49,959 nucleotides of DNA from Bartonella sp. CM31XJBT (GTDB lineage Bacteria; Pseudomonadota; Alphaproteobacteria; Rhizobiales; Rhizobiaceae): NCBI RefSeq assembly GCF_028618555.1, contig NZ_JAQITD010000016.1, positions 1 to 49,959 on the forward strand, in the 5' to 3' direction. This document shows, piece by piece, positions 33,095-42,193 of this stretch (position 1 is the first letter of the stretch; every line of letters begins with the position of its first letter). Below the pieces are notes generated by a model. The model was given only the letters and a program-made list of their open reading frames with translations. It was not told where the DNA came from and did no database searches. Both the position numbers and the translations under genes were made by a program.

Positions 33095-33892
33095 ATGTTT
33101 CAAAGATCATTCTCAGTATTTTTAGTGACAGTTTTATTTTTTTTCTTTTCAGATGTAAATCTGTCATATGCTATTGATCCTCCCCATATGGTTTTCCGTA
33201 TAGATGATCGCTCTCCATCTGTTATATTCTTTGGAGGAGGTTTTGCCCCTTGGGGGGATGATCAGGATATCATACATCATGTAACTGGGCACTCTATTGC
33301 TCAACAGACTTCAGCATTTGTGTCTACAACTGCAAATATGGATGCAGTTTACAGAATGGCGCGGCAACAGATTGCTAATAATCCTGATGAAACGTACTGG
33401 CTATATGAAATTATTCCAGATATAAATTTTTATTATGTTCCTAACTCACTCTTTGATACAGCCATGTCTGCTGACAACGTTGTTCAACATGAACAAGTTA
33501 TGGATCTTTATTATGCATATTTATGGCAGGATGAATGGGCTTCGCTGGGGGCAATCAATACAAATCATATATACTCTGCAAGAAGTATTATGCAGCAAGC
33601 GAATGGTGATATTGTCATTGGTCCTAGAACCTTTAATTCTCTTTTTGTTGCCGCTCCATCACAAGTAAATTCGGGGACACTTCCTTCACAAGATTACACT
33701 TTTTTATCAGCTTATTATTCTGATAGCGAGGATGCGTTATCTCCAATGTCACTGGCATTTCTTGTAGAATCCTGTAATAGCTCTTCATCCAGTGGTCATA
33801 TGGAGCGTTCTGGGGATTCTTCCTGCAGCACATACAAACATTCTGTTGATGATATTATGTATAAAATGAATCTATGGTATGAAGCTCTTTAA
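33095..33892 (+). CDS. Pertussis/typhoid-toxin-like ADP-ribosyltransferase A subunit
   Basis: 265 residues from the ATG at 33095 (ribosome binding site AAAGG; an ATG at 33074 would spoil the signal peptide). The signal peptide is 1-26, cut after LSYA. The mature start DPPHMVFRIDDRSPSVIFF aligns with pertussis S1 (DPPATVYRYDSRPPEDVF), then GFAPWGDDQDIIHHVTGHS with GFTAWGNNDNVLDHLTGRS. Active-site positions are kept: R35, H62, the S-T-T motif at 77-79 (SAFVSTTAN), Q145 and E147 (WQDEW, as in QSEY). YEIIPDINFYYVP matches YEVRADNNFYGAA. The usual early cysteine (in GRSC) is replaced by isoleucine. Two cysteines lie near the C-terminus (VESC, SSCST), as in PltA, before a tail YKMNLWYEAL that may thread the B ring. 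Target inferred from the family: host G-alpha proteins. Confidence 0.88.
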   Translation: MFQRSFSVFLVTVLFFFFSDVNLSYAIDPPHMVFRIDDRSPSVIFFGGGFAPWGDDQDIIHHVTGHSIAQQTSAFVSTTANMDAVYRMARQQIANNPDETYWLYEIIPDINFYYVPNSLFDTAMSADNVVQHEQVMDLYYAYLWQDEWASLGAINTNHIYSARSIMQQANGDIVIGPRTFNSLFVAAPSQVNSGTLPSQDYTFLSAYYSDSEDALSPMSLAFLVESCNSSSSSGHMERSGDSSCSTYKHSVDDIMYKMNLWYEAL

Positions 33893-35323
33893 AGAATTAC
33901 AGCTATATCTTGCTATTTAATCAAAAACAAAAAAGTAGGGAGATAGCGCATTTCTGTTTTATTTGATTGGTTCTGATGCGCATAGTGCGTAGGGCAGAGA
34001 AAATTTTTCGGTATTATGAAGTGTGATAGGGGTGCTATAAAGCATAGGTGTGACATCATCAAAAATGGAAGCGTTGATTTAACAGTATTTGTTGATCTCG
34101 ATTAGAAAGTCCGTTCTTTTCTTTGTTTGGAGTTTTACATCAATAATTTCTTATCTTGTTGTCGTGCTGCCTTTTGAGAGTGCGGTGATAGAAGGCATGT
34201 AAATTTTATATATTGAAGTGTTTGTGTGTGGTGAATATGAGGGGTGTTTTTTCGTCATGTGATGAACTCTTCGGGCGGTGGGGATTTTGTCCATAAAGCG
34301 TCATAAAATATCGCTTTTTGTTCTATGGTGATAGAGATCCCATGAGGGGGAAAGAAGAAGGGGAAAGTCAAGTGGATTTTGCGAGCCAATCATGTAAACT
34401 GGAACGAATTCCATGCGGATATAAATCAGGTTCTGTTTGTTGCATATAGCGCTATTTGTTGCATAACTTGTGATAGCCAATTCTCTAAATAAAGGGATTT
34501 GACCGGTAGCAGAAAAAAGAAATCATTACGAGATAGCAAGAGTGCTTATTTCAGAATGTCTAATGCTTTTGCATGACATAAGGAACGCGAAACTCTGTCA
34601 CGCCTTCCTTTCATATTTTCAAGTCTAGGGTTATCCATATATTTCCTTCAACTTGATCTTTATGCATGGGACACAAGGGAATTGGAGGCAAGGGAATTGG
34701 AGGCAAGAAATTAGGATGAACATTTTGGGATAAGCAAAAAGCCAATATGTTACGCTCGTTGTTTTACAGCGCGTTTGATAAAAAGCTAAGACATCTTTCC
34801 AATCCATTATGTGTGTAACTTTAAGGCGTTGTTTTCTTAAGAGAGTACAGAGCTTTTTTGTTGCTTGTCAAACAACATCAAATTTCAAAGCTGTAACATG
34901 TTTGAGAGAAAGAAGAATGAGAGCCTTACGGATTCAGAAGGGCAAAACTCTCTGAGCGATTCCAGCTTTTGTAAGCTAGACTTTATGTATGTCAGATGGG
35001 GGCTGTATTTGAGTGATTTCTGAAATAGGAAGACAGCCTTATTGAGAAAAATATAAAGGCATATTAATCACTCTTCGGACTATCATCTTTTTCCTTTATA
35101 ATTTTCAAAACTATCTATAGCAATATTATTTAAATAATGAAGATAATGCCTTATGCTTTTATGTATCGTGTGTCTTCTTGGGATCATGCCTCTCACATAA
35201 AAACAGAATGCCTCAAATATTAAAATATTATTTGTCTCCGAATATACATTTATTGCATATTCATGGACTTGTTTTTAAAGAGATATCCCACTCCCAAGTC
35301 CCTTTTACAAGAACACTCGTCAA
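33893..35323. other. Long non-coding region after the toxin cluster
   Basis: About 1.4 kb without a supported gene. It contains three tandem GGAATTGGAGGCAAG-like units near 34678-34708, two TTTGTTGCATA repeats near 34436-34462 and one dispersed palindromic module near 34300-34330 (CATAAAATATCGCTTTTTG). The AT-rich, stop-dense sequence suggests decay or expanded intergenic DNA. Confidence 0.45.
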
Positions 35324-35655
35324 TGGTATAGGGGTAAAGCCCCTATGAAATGTATAAAACTTATAAGGTATCTCCCTCATCTTTATGCTTCATAAAAGTG
35401 CAGGTTGGTACTCTCATATATTTTTCCAGTTTCCAATGTTACGAAAGCCTTGGTTCGTGAGACGATTCATAAGAGGCATATGCCTTTTTTGTACAGTTTT
35501 TAATCCACATGCCAGCTCCGCTTGTAACTTGCAAGCGACATGGTTTTGATCGTTTCAACAGAAAACAAATTTAGGATGAGAGAATCCTGCGATGTTCGGA
35601 TCTCTCATTCAATATGAAAAAACAATAAATACTCTTTATAAATCAATGTGATGTA
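35324..35655 (+). repeat. ~270-330 bp dispersed repeat, copy B
   Basis: Landmarks: ACGATTCATAAGAGGCATAT, then TTTTTAATCCACATG, CGTTTCAACAGAAAAC, GAGAGAATCCTGCGATGTTC and CTCTTTATAAATCAATGTGA. Copies B and C share extra sequence at the left (ATGTATAAAACTTATAAGG versus ATATATAAAATTTATAGAG). To the right, 35667-35735, lies a TTGTTTATAAAGCC...GAATCTTCGTCTTTT element. Confidence 0.7.
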
Positions 35656-35932
35656 TCTTAAAGAAGACGAATTGTTTATAAAGCCGCATGGATGAAGAAT
35701 CTTCGTCTTTTAAGGTGGTGAAAGAAAATCATCAGCCCTATTTTTTCATAAAGGGCATGAGAAAAGTATTTTACAAGAATTTTATACGATAAAAATTATA
35801 CGATAAAAAAAGAGGGGCTTTTGACATAAGAGTCTTGATCGTTTGTTGCTATAACCTGTATTGTATACACAAATACTTCTATCATTTTTTGCTGTAAAAG
35901 CTTCTCTTGGGATGTTAAAGGGTACAATCTTT

Positions 35933-36376
35933 ATGGAAAAAAGAATCCGAGCAAGACAAAAGGCTTATTTCAAAAGATTATATCGCAAGATTGCTTTTGT
36001 TTGCATAATACTTTTTTGTATAGTGTTTTTGTGTTTTGTTGTTGCTAAGGTGGTTAGTTATTTTTCTTCTCATAAAAAAGTAACACAACAAGCACCCGTT
36101 GAATTGGTTATTCCTGTTTTTGATCTGCGCGTATATTGCAAGGAAATTTCTGCTTCCGTTATGCCCGATATGAAAAGAGAAGTTTATCAGCATTGTCTTA
36201 ATTTGGAAAGTGAGGCCTATTTTGCTATTCGTGAAATGTGGGATAAGCTTTCTGATAGTGCTAAAAAACAATGTTTGACGATGGTCCGTCCTGGGGATGG
36301 AAATTATTTTCTCTTACGAGACTGTTTTCTCAATGAAAAAGAAAATAAAACAGGCAAAAGGCGCAATTACTTTTAA
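35933..36376 (+). CDS. Small membrane-anchored protein of unknown function
   Basis: 147 residues from the ATG at 35933 (AAAGGG before it). A possible promoter TTGATC-18 bp-TATTGT at 35835-35864 fits this start better than a longer frame from 35861. A basic N-terminus (MEKRIRARQKAYFKRLYRK) is followed by one membrane helix (about 21-45, IAFVCIILFCIVFLCFVVAK). The remainder is probably periplasmic, with conserved-looking cysteines (VYCKEIS, QHCLNLE, KQCLTMV, RDCFLNE) in a pattern I associate with small rhizobial hypothetical proteins. Four evenly placed cysteines suggest two disulphides. No enzyme motif. It stands alone, flanked by dispersed repeats. Confidence 0.7.
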   Translation: MEKRIRARQKAYFKRLYRKIAFVCIILFCIVFLCFVVAKVVSYFSSHKKVTQQAPVELVIPVFDLRVYCKEISASVMPDMKREVYQHCLNLESEAYFAIREMWDKLSDSAKKQCLTMVRPGDGNYFLLRDCFLNEKENKTGKRRNYF

Positions 36377-36643
36377 GTTTTTATACGGAAAGTTAAAAGG
36401 ACGCGAATTTTTATAAAAAAATAAAAGCCTCTTAAATGACTATCTGCCTCAAGACCAATAGCAACCTGATTTATTTATCTTGTTATATCGCACTTCTTAT
36501 TATTTAAGGTGTGGCGACATAAGGTATGGATGCCGTCTTGAAATGTTTAAGGGGAGGGCGTGGTAGAGTTTCAGGAGGATTTGTTGCGCTTTTTTAAGGG
36601 AAGAACGAGTGTGGGAAATCCATTTCGTAATGGTTCTGGTGAA

Positions 36644-36970
36644 TGGTATAATCCTCATAAAATATATAAAATTTATAGAGTATGTTCATCTTTATGATTT
36701 AAAAAAGAGTAAGCCGGTACTATCTCACACTTTGCTTGCTCCCAATGGTGTCTCTCGACAGCCCTTTAGCCTTAGAGACGGTTCATAAGAGGTACTTCAA
36801 GTCTTTTTTATTGTTTTTACTCCACGCAGGTTTTCCCACGTGTAACATGCAAGAAAAAGAGATTGATTCAACAGAAAACAGATAGAAAATGAAAAATCCT
36901 ACGGTATTAAGTTTTCTTACTTAACACAAAAAATATGAATTATCATTATAACCAATTCACTGTACGAATT
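36644..36970 (+). repeat. ~270-330 bp dispersed repeat, copy C
   Basis: Landmarks: AGACGGTTCATAAGAGGTAC, TTTTTACTCCACGCAGG, GATTGATTCAACAGAAAAC, then AAAAATCCTACGGTATTAAG and ATTATCATTATAACCAATTC. It is about 1.3 kb from copy B in the same orientation. It is followed at 36990-37035 by TTGACAGACC...GAATCTTCGTTCTTTGAGG, so copies B and C are parts of a larger duplicated block. Confidence 0.7.
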
Positions 36971-38068
36971 TTATAAGAATTTTCATTGTTGACAGACCAG
37001 TGTGACTCGAGAATCTTCGTTCTTTGAGGGGGTAAGTCAATAGACATGACTAAAATGAGTAAAAAAACTTCCTTTTATAAACATTCAAGGCTTCTTCATG
37101 CGTAAAACGCTGTGCTGGGTTTACAAATGTGCTTGTTTTATAATTCTAGTTTTCTTTATCAGAAAATACTTTATCAGAAAAGATAAGTGAGGAAATGCGT
37201 TAGGCCATTCTTATTGATAGGCTTTGAGGAGGGTATTTTGTTGAGAAGAAACTGATTTTTTAAAAAAAAGTTTGATATATTGGTCGGGTTTTTCATAATT
37301 TAATATTTTTTTGTATTTAAATATTTTATTTTTAAGCTCAATTTGTTATAAATAAAAACTGTGATTAACTTAAAAACTCTATGGGTTAAAATAGAAATTG
37401 ATAGTATCGTTAGCTTATTTGGAAAAGAAGATTGATCTCTTGGTGATTATAGGGCTTGAATAATACTTCGTGTTAATCTATCTATAAAAATCAAGAGGTT
37501 TTGTGAAGCGATCGTGGATTATCGCTCGCAAGGGGTTGCTTTAGCGATGAAGAGAGGCTATATTTATAAAATAAAGAGGTTCGCGCAGTGACTCGTTGGG
37601 ATGGAAGTGCTTGTGATTTAAATGCACGAGGGGTAGAGAATATCGGCGTTTTTAAGAGCTGTGGTTTTAGAGCAAAAAAGGAAGCTTCTAATATTCTCTG
37701 GCAGGAATTTTTTCTTTGTCAGGTATGTTGTGTGTGTGTTTTCCTTTTTGTTTTCCACAAGATAATTATTTTTTTAGTGAAATATGGTTTATTTTAAAAA
37801 AAACACTTGGCATTTTACGTGAACATCATTAGATTTCTGCTGTTTGACAGAGAAAAAGGGAATTTTTGATTTACGATTTCCCTGCTGTTTTGTGATTTTC
37901 AAGAAAATATATGCTTTTATCAATATCAGTAGGGTTCGTTTGAGTGAAATAAACGCGGATAGCTTGATAATCGTATGTTAAAAATGATCAGCATTATCAA
38001 AAGATAATGTAATGAGGAAGCGTCAATTAAGACACACAATAAGACAAACACTCCAAAAAGGGATAAAG
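36971..38068. other. AT-rich region upstream of the DUF4167 gene
   Basis: About 1.1 kb. No prmC or prfA, the genes that usually precede DUF4167 in relatives. A 69-codon GTG-started frame (37588-37797) with a hydrophobic C-terminus is the only candidate. It has a weak ribosome binding site and no recognisable relatives, so I leave it uncalled. The remainder is AT-rich, with the hairpin-bearing element at 36990-37035. Confidence 0.45.
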
Positions 38069-38830
38069 ATGAGGCCACAACAAAATAGACGGGTACGCGG
38101 TCGCAATAATAACAATAATGGTAATAACAATAATAATCGTCGCGGTCCTAATCCGTTGTCTCGCAATTATGAAAGTAGCGGTCCGGATGTTAAAATTCGC
38201 GGGAATGCTCAGCAAATTGCCGATAAATACATAAGCCTTGCGCGTGATGCACAAGGTGCAGGTGATCGTGTTATGTCGGAAAATTATTTACAACATGCCG
38301 AGCACTATTTGCGTATTATTTTAGCAGCAGCTGGGCAAATGTCTCAATCGGTTCGGCGTGATGAAAATCGTGGTGATGAAAACGAAAATCGTGATGAAAA
38401 CAATGAGCAAGAATGCGGTGAAATAAATCTTGATGGTGAAAAAAAGGATGCTGTCGAGGGTGATACAGATGTATTACAAATGTCGTCGCAAAAAAATGGC
38501 AATGGCCAATATGATAAAGCGCAAAATGGGGATGCGCGTGAAAACGCTTTAGAGGCTCTATCGGATGGAAAAACAGATCAAGAGCACAGTCTTTCTGAGA
38601 AAAATGTTGAACCCGTCAAAAAAACACGTCGTTCTCCCCGTCGACGTACTGTACGGACTCAAGATGAATCATCTCTTGAGCTTTCACTTACAACAGCAGA
38701 AAGCTCTAGCAATGGAGATGCATCAACAGCAACAAAAGAGGATTCTTCCTTGCCTGGATTAGGTGAGGGGATACAGAGAAAACCACGCCGTCGCCGAGTG
38801 GTCAATCTTGAGGCAGAGGAAAATGTTTAA
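38069..38830 (+). CDS. DUF4167-domain protein
   Basis: 253 residues from the ATG at 38069 (GGGATAAAG before it). N-terminal block: MRPQQNRRVRGRNNNNNGNN, a basic asparagine-rich stretch, then NPLSRNYESSGPDVKIRGNA and QQIADKYISLARDAQGAGDR, the DUF4167 core (about 30-90), ending AEHYLRIILAA. The C-terminal two thirds are acidic and low in complexity, ending in the basic KPRRRRVVNL. An RNA-associated role has been suggested from its basic start, but function is not established. In many Alphaproteobacteria the gene lies between prmC and clpB; here neither is adjacent. The 3' end (GRGVV-tail codons and stop) is copied in tandem downstream. Confidence 0.9.
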   Translation: MRPQQNRRVRGRNNNNNGNNNNNRRGPNPLSRNYESSGPDVKIRGNAQQIADKYISLARDAQGAGDRVMSENYLQHAEHYLRIILAAAGQMSQSVRRDENRGDENENRDENNEQECGEINLDGEKKDAVEGDTDVLQMSSQKNGNGQYDKAQNGDARENALEALSDGKTDQEHSLSEKNVEPVKKTRRSPRRRTVRTQDESSLELSLTTAESSSNGDASTATKEDSSLPGLGEGIQRKPRRRRVVNLEAEENV

Positions 38831-39256
38831 ACCTGAAAGGTGCTGTATAAGCGCTTGTGGTGATGTTATTGGTATCATGATAGTAAATTGTATATACTCA
38901 AGAAGCCTCTTGCGCTTTCTTTGAATTTTCACGGGCAGTATTGAGACTTAACAAAGGGTGTTGACAGAAAAGATTGCCTCTTTGCTGGGATTTAAGTAAG
39001 GGAATACAGGGAAAGATACGTCGTCGCTCAAGTGGTCAATCTTGAGGCAGAGGAAAATGTTTAAACCTGAAAGGTGCTGTATAAGCGCTTGTGGTGATGT
39101 TATTGGTATTATGATAGTAAATTGTATATACTCAAGAAGCCTCTTGCGCTTTCTTTGAATTTTCACGGGCAGTATTGAGACTTAACAAAGGGTGTTGACA
39201 GAAAAGATTGCCTCTTTGCTGGGATTTAAGTAAGGGAATACAGAGAAAACCGCATC
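38754..39256. repeat. 234-bp tandem repeat copying the DUF4167 3' end
   Basis: The gene's last 60-70 bases plus about 160 bases of downstream sequence recur: GTTTAAACCTGAAAGGTGCT at 38825 and 39059 (period 234), with a third, partial start near 39200-39256. The second copy of the coding tail has frame-breaking changes (AGATACGTCGTCGCTCAAGT). A fourth, more decayed trace (GTGAGGGGATACAGTAAAAA) lies near 39765. Confidence 0.88.
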
Positions 39257-39399
39257 CGTGTATTTTAAGAGGCAGTTCTTTTATGAAGAACGCAATGTCG
39301 TTGTTTTATTTAATTCACACTTATATTTAATATTGTTCAATGTATTTATGCCCATTTCGCGTTGGTGTTCATGAATTCTATTATGTGAAATTCATCGGC

Positions 39400-39645
39400 T
39401 ATCTTTGCTTAATAAAAGATGTAAGCTGGGCGTTATTGCTTTAATTTTCAATGTTGCAACAGTTCTTCTTTTGATACCGGATCATTCATAAGAGGTATTT
39501 TTATTCATCCATTTCCTTGCTGGGATATGTAAAGAAATGATTTTGATTCAGTTTCTTACGAACAGATTTGAAAGGGAGAATCATACAGTATTTGAGATTC
39601 TCGTTTGACATGCAAAATAAATCATCACTATAAATTAATATGTTG
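39400..39645 (+). repeat. ~270-bp dispersed repeat, copy D
   Basis: Landmarks: GGATCATTCATAAGAGGTAT, GATTTTGATTCAGTTTC, GAGAATCATACAGTATTTGA, ATCATCACTATAAATTAATA. Same strand as copies A-C. Confidence 0.65.
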
Positions 39646-39814
39646 AATTTTTGCACTCAAGAAGAGGTATTTCTTGCACGTTTATTAGCTTTTCCCAAGT
39701 GATGTCAGTTTTCTTAAAAATGGGAATGCGTTGACAGAAAGGTTTCTTCTTTTCCAAGATTTAAGTGAGGGGATACAGTAAAAAACGCGCCGTCGCCCGT
39801 GTGGTGTATATTTA

Positions 39815-40080
39815 ATGCTTATCACATTGATTTATAATAATAATTCATTGTTTTGAATGTTAGGTGAGAGCCCCTAAGCCCCTAGAATTCTCTCATGTCC
39901 AAATTTGTTCCATGTTGAATCAACAAAAAACATTCGCTTGCACGTTGCAAACGGGGAGAGCCCGTGTGGATAAATTTGTATAAGAAAGGAATAAAAATGG
40001 CTCTTATGAACTCTCTCTAGCGCCAAGGGCTGTTGGCAACACCCACGAGTTGGCAAAGCGTGTGATAGTGTCGGCTTGCA
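39815..40080 (-). repeat. ~270-bp dispersed repeat, copy E (inverted)
   Basis: On the minus strand: GAGTTCATAAGAGCCATTTT, ACACGGGCTCTCCCCG, GTTGATTCAACATGGAAC, GAGAGAATTCTAGGGGC and TATAAATCAATGTGATAAGC. It has the opposite orientation to copy D, 170 bases away, so D and E form a large inverted pair. Confidence 0.7.
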
Positions 40081-40135
40081 GAAAATGTTAAATCTTCAAG
40101 GATGCTATGTTAAGCGCTTATTGATGTTAGTTTTC

Positions 40136-40594
40136 TTAATGAGGCATTATCTTCGAACTCTCTTTTGTTGTTTCAACAGAAAGAACGGCGATTAGAGCAC
40201 CGGTATGATAATTGTAAATCATAAATTTTGTTTGTCCATCAGGGGTTAAAACTTTCAGTACAATATTGTGTTCTGAGAGGCTTTGCGACAAAATCTGTGT
40301 TTTTTCCGGTAGAGAGAGCGTATGATGGATAACGTGTGGGTTTTTGCTGGGAGAGGAAGATAACTCGGTTTGTTTTGGCGCTGATCCGGTTGTTATCACT
40401 TTATAAACAATTAAAAACAGTACGGTTAGAATAAGGAAAAGCGTTATTAAAACGGAAATAATCATTAAACCCATAAGTTTTTTTCTCACTCGTTCTACGG
40501 CAGGGTCTAAAGGGAGATCTTGAGGCAGAGAATTTTGCTCTGTGTGATGGTCTTTTGAAGGTTGCATTCGCTTATTATCCATCATGTCTTTCAT
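40136..40594 (-). CDS. Small membrane protein, DUF6476-like
   Basis: 152 residues. An N-terminal cytoplasmic part (about 1-40, PLDPAVERVRKKLMGLMIIS) leads into one membrane helix (about 41-68). The external part contains LSLPEKTQILSQSLSEHNIV and VLKVLTPDGQTKFMIYNYHT, ending GALIAVLSVE. The layout (ERVRKKL, helix, short domain reading DG.....YD...G) is what I associate with DUF6476 proteins of Rhizobiales; that is recall, not proof. Alternative starts are the ATGs at 40585 and 40582. The next minus-strand gene upstream (40630-40995) may be cotranscribed (35-base gap). Confidence 0.65.
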   Translation of the reverse strand: MKDMMDNKRMQPSKDHHTEQNSLPQDLPLDPAVERVRKKLMGLMIISVLITLFLILTVLFLIVYKVITTGSAPKQTELSSSPSKNPHVIHHTLSLPEKTQILSQSLSEHNIVLKVLTPDGQTKFMIYNYHTGALIAVLSVETTKESSKIMPH

Positions 40595-40629
40595 TGATTA
40601 TTTTTTTGAGATCTGATGGGTTTATGCTT

Positions 40630-40995
40630 TTAAAGTTTTTTGTGCAAGAGGTTTGTGGAAGAAGAATGCAAAAGAGGAAGCGATGTTGGTAAAATATCTT
40701 CTTTGTGGACTGTAGACACCTTGTCCTTTACGTTTTGGCTTTTAAGAAGAAAATTTCCATGGTTTGTTACAGACCAGATCAAGTTTACTTCTTGTTGATG
40801 CAAATTTGCATGTACGTTTATACATTGGGCAAAAATTTGTTGTCCATAAAGTGCAAACTTTTTTGTGGACGGTACCATGGCTTGTTCACAAGCTTGAGCC
40901 GTTGGATAGATTTTAACCATTGTATTGTTCGAATAGCAACTATTAAAATCATCTGTACATGAAACTAATAAGAGGATAAAAACAAGGGGATTCAT
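40630..40995 (-). CDS. Small secreted or lipoprotein-like protein
   Basis: 121 residues from the ATG at 40995 (TTG at 40998 is alternative). The very short hydrophobic start MNPLVFILLLVSC could be a signal peptide with lipobox LVSC, giving a lipid-anchored protein. The mature part has cysteines (DDFNSCYSN, ACEQAMV, AQCINVH) and a motif YPTAQACEQAM of the kind seen in small alphaproteobacterial envelope proteins. The C-terminus is longer than expected and S/H-rich. Function unknown. It lies just upstream of, and on the same strand as, the DUF6476-like gene. Confidence 0.6.
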   Translation of the reverse strand: MNPLVFILLLVSCTDDFNSCYSNNTMVKIYPTAQACEQAMVPSTKKFALYGQQIFAQCINVHANLHQQEVNLIWSVTNHGNFLLKSQNVKDKVSTVHKEDILPTSLPLLHSSSTNLLHKKL

Positions 40996-41085
40996 CAATT
41001 ATTTTCCAAATGAGAGGTTGACAGAGCGGACTGCAATTTGTCAGCCTAGGGGCTTCTTCACTGTTAAACGCTTTCAAAGTTTTTT

Positions 41086-41304
41086 AGTTCCCCTTTGAGA
41101 TGGGTTTTCCCCTTTGAGATGGGTTTTCCCCTTTGAGATGGGTTTTCCCCTTTGAGATGGGTTTTCCCCTTTGAGATGGGTTTTCCCCTTTGAGATGGGT
41201 TTTCCCCTTTGAGATGGGTTTTCCCCTTTGAGATGGGTTTTCCCCTTTGAGATGGGTTTTCCCCTTTGAGATGGGTTTTCCCCTTTGAGATGCGTTTTCC
41301 CCTT
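41086..41304. repeat. 19-bp tandem array, eleven copies
   Basis: Unit TTTTCCCCTTTGAGATGGG, almost perfect from 41086 to 41295, with one variant (ATGCG) in the last full unit. No gene. It lies between two minus-strand envelope genes and the stress-response kinase. Confidence 0.95.
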
Positions 41305-41339
41305 TATAGTGAATTAATCAAAGTTATTGGCTTGCACGT

Positions 41340-41455
41340 CATAAAGGGGTGTGTGTGGGCTTTGTATCAATGAGAAATATTTGAAAAAAAGCCTAAAATG
41401 CCTCTTATGGACGCTCTCAAAGGTCAATGGCTATTGTAACATGAAAGACAAATGG
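41340..41455 (-). repeat. ~270-bp dispersed repeat, copy F (partial, inverted)
   Basis: On the minus strand: TTACAATAGCCATTGACC, then GAGAGCGTCCATAAGAGGCA, matching the left part of copies C and E. The right part is absent. Confidence 0.5.
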
Positions 41456-42193
41456 TATGATGATGCTCAGCTACTACTTTTATGAAGTGAAAAGAGGCAT
41501 GAAGGTACAGAAGGATATGGCGCAAAAAGGGGCGTGTTTGAGGGTTCACTTTACGGGGGGCTGGGGGCTATTATATCTTATTTACAGATACTGTTTTGAA
41601 ATGAGCGTGGATGCGCTGGGAAATATTAAAAAAGTGCGTGAATGAAAGACATAAGTGTATTCTGTTTTAGAATGTCCTATTGTACTTGAAGAGAATATCT
41701 CCATTATAGAATGCGATAAATAAAAGCGTAAAATATGTAATTTTCATCAATTAATTGTCGTTGTCGTGGAGGCTTTAAGCCCGTAAAGCTGAAGAATGAT
41801 GATGGATGTTAGCTTTACTTCTTGAAATTGCATATTATGCCAAAATAAAATTATATGCGCATTGCGAAAATTACACAAAAAGAGATGGGTAATAGGCTCG
41901 CTTTTATTTGGCATAGTAAAAGTTGAAACGGTTTGCTCTTTATCGTTTTGGTTTCTGTTTTAAAATATGCCGGTTATATGAGGGATGGAAGTTGATTAAC
42001 AGCGGGAATAGATTTTATGTAGCTTTCAGTTCTCATCGTTAAGGTTTTTCGTTAAGGTTTTGGGGAACTATTGGGGGACTATAGAGGTTGGTTTAAAGAG
42101 GTTGGAAAATGTCTTTGTGCTTAATAAACAGATGAGACATTTTACTAAAAAAGGGGAAACTTCTCTTGTTTATTTATTGTTTGAAATGCTCTT
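41456..42193. other. Intergenic region before the stress-response kinase
   Basis: No supported gene. A 62-codon plus-strand frame (41457-41645) has no ribosome binding site or recognisable domain. Small tandem TTTCGTTAAGG units lie near 42038-42060. Confidence 0.45.

Noticed and set aside
37588..37797. 69-codon GTG-started frame with a hydrophobic end upstream of DUF4167
   Set aside because: Considered as a prmC remnant because of its position, but I could not see PrmC motifs (NPPY) or a convincing C-terminal match.
41457..41645. 62-codon plus-strand frame
   Set aside because: No ribosome binding site, no recognisable domain, located in intergenic repeat sequence.
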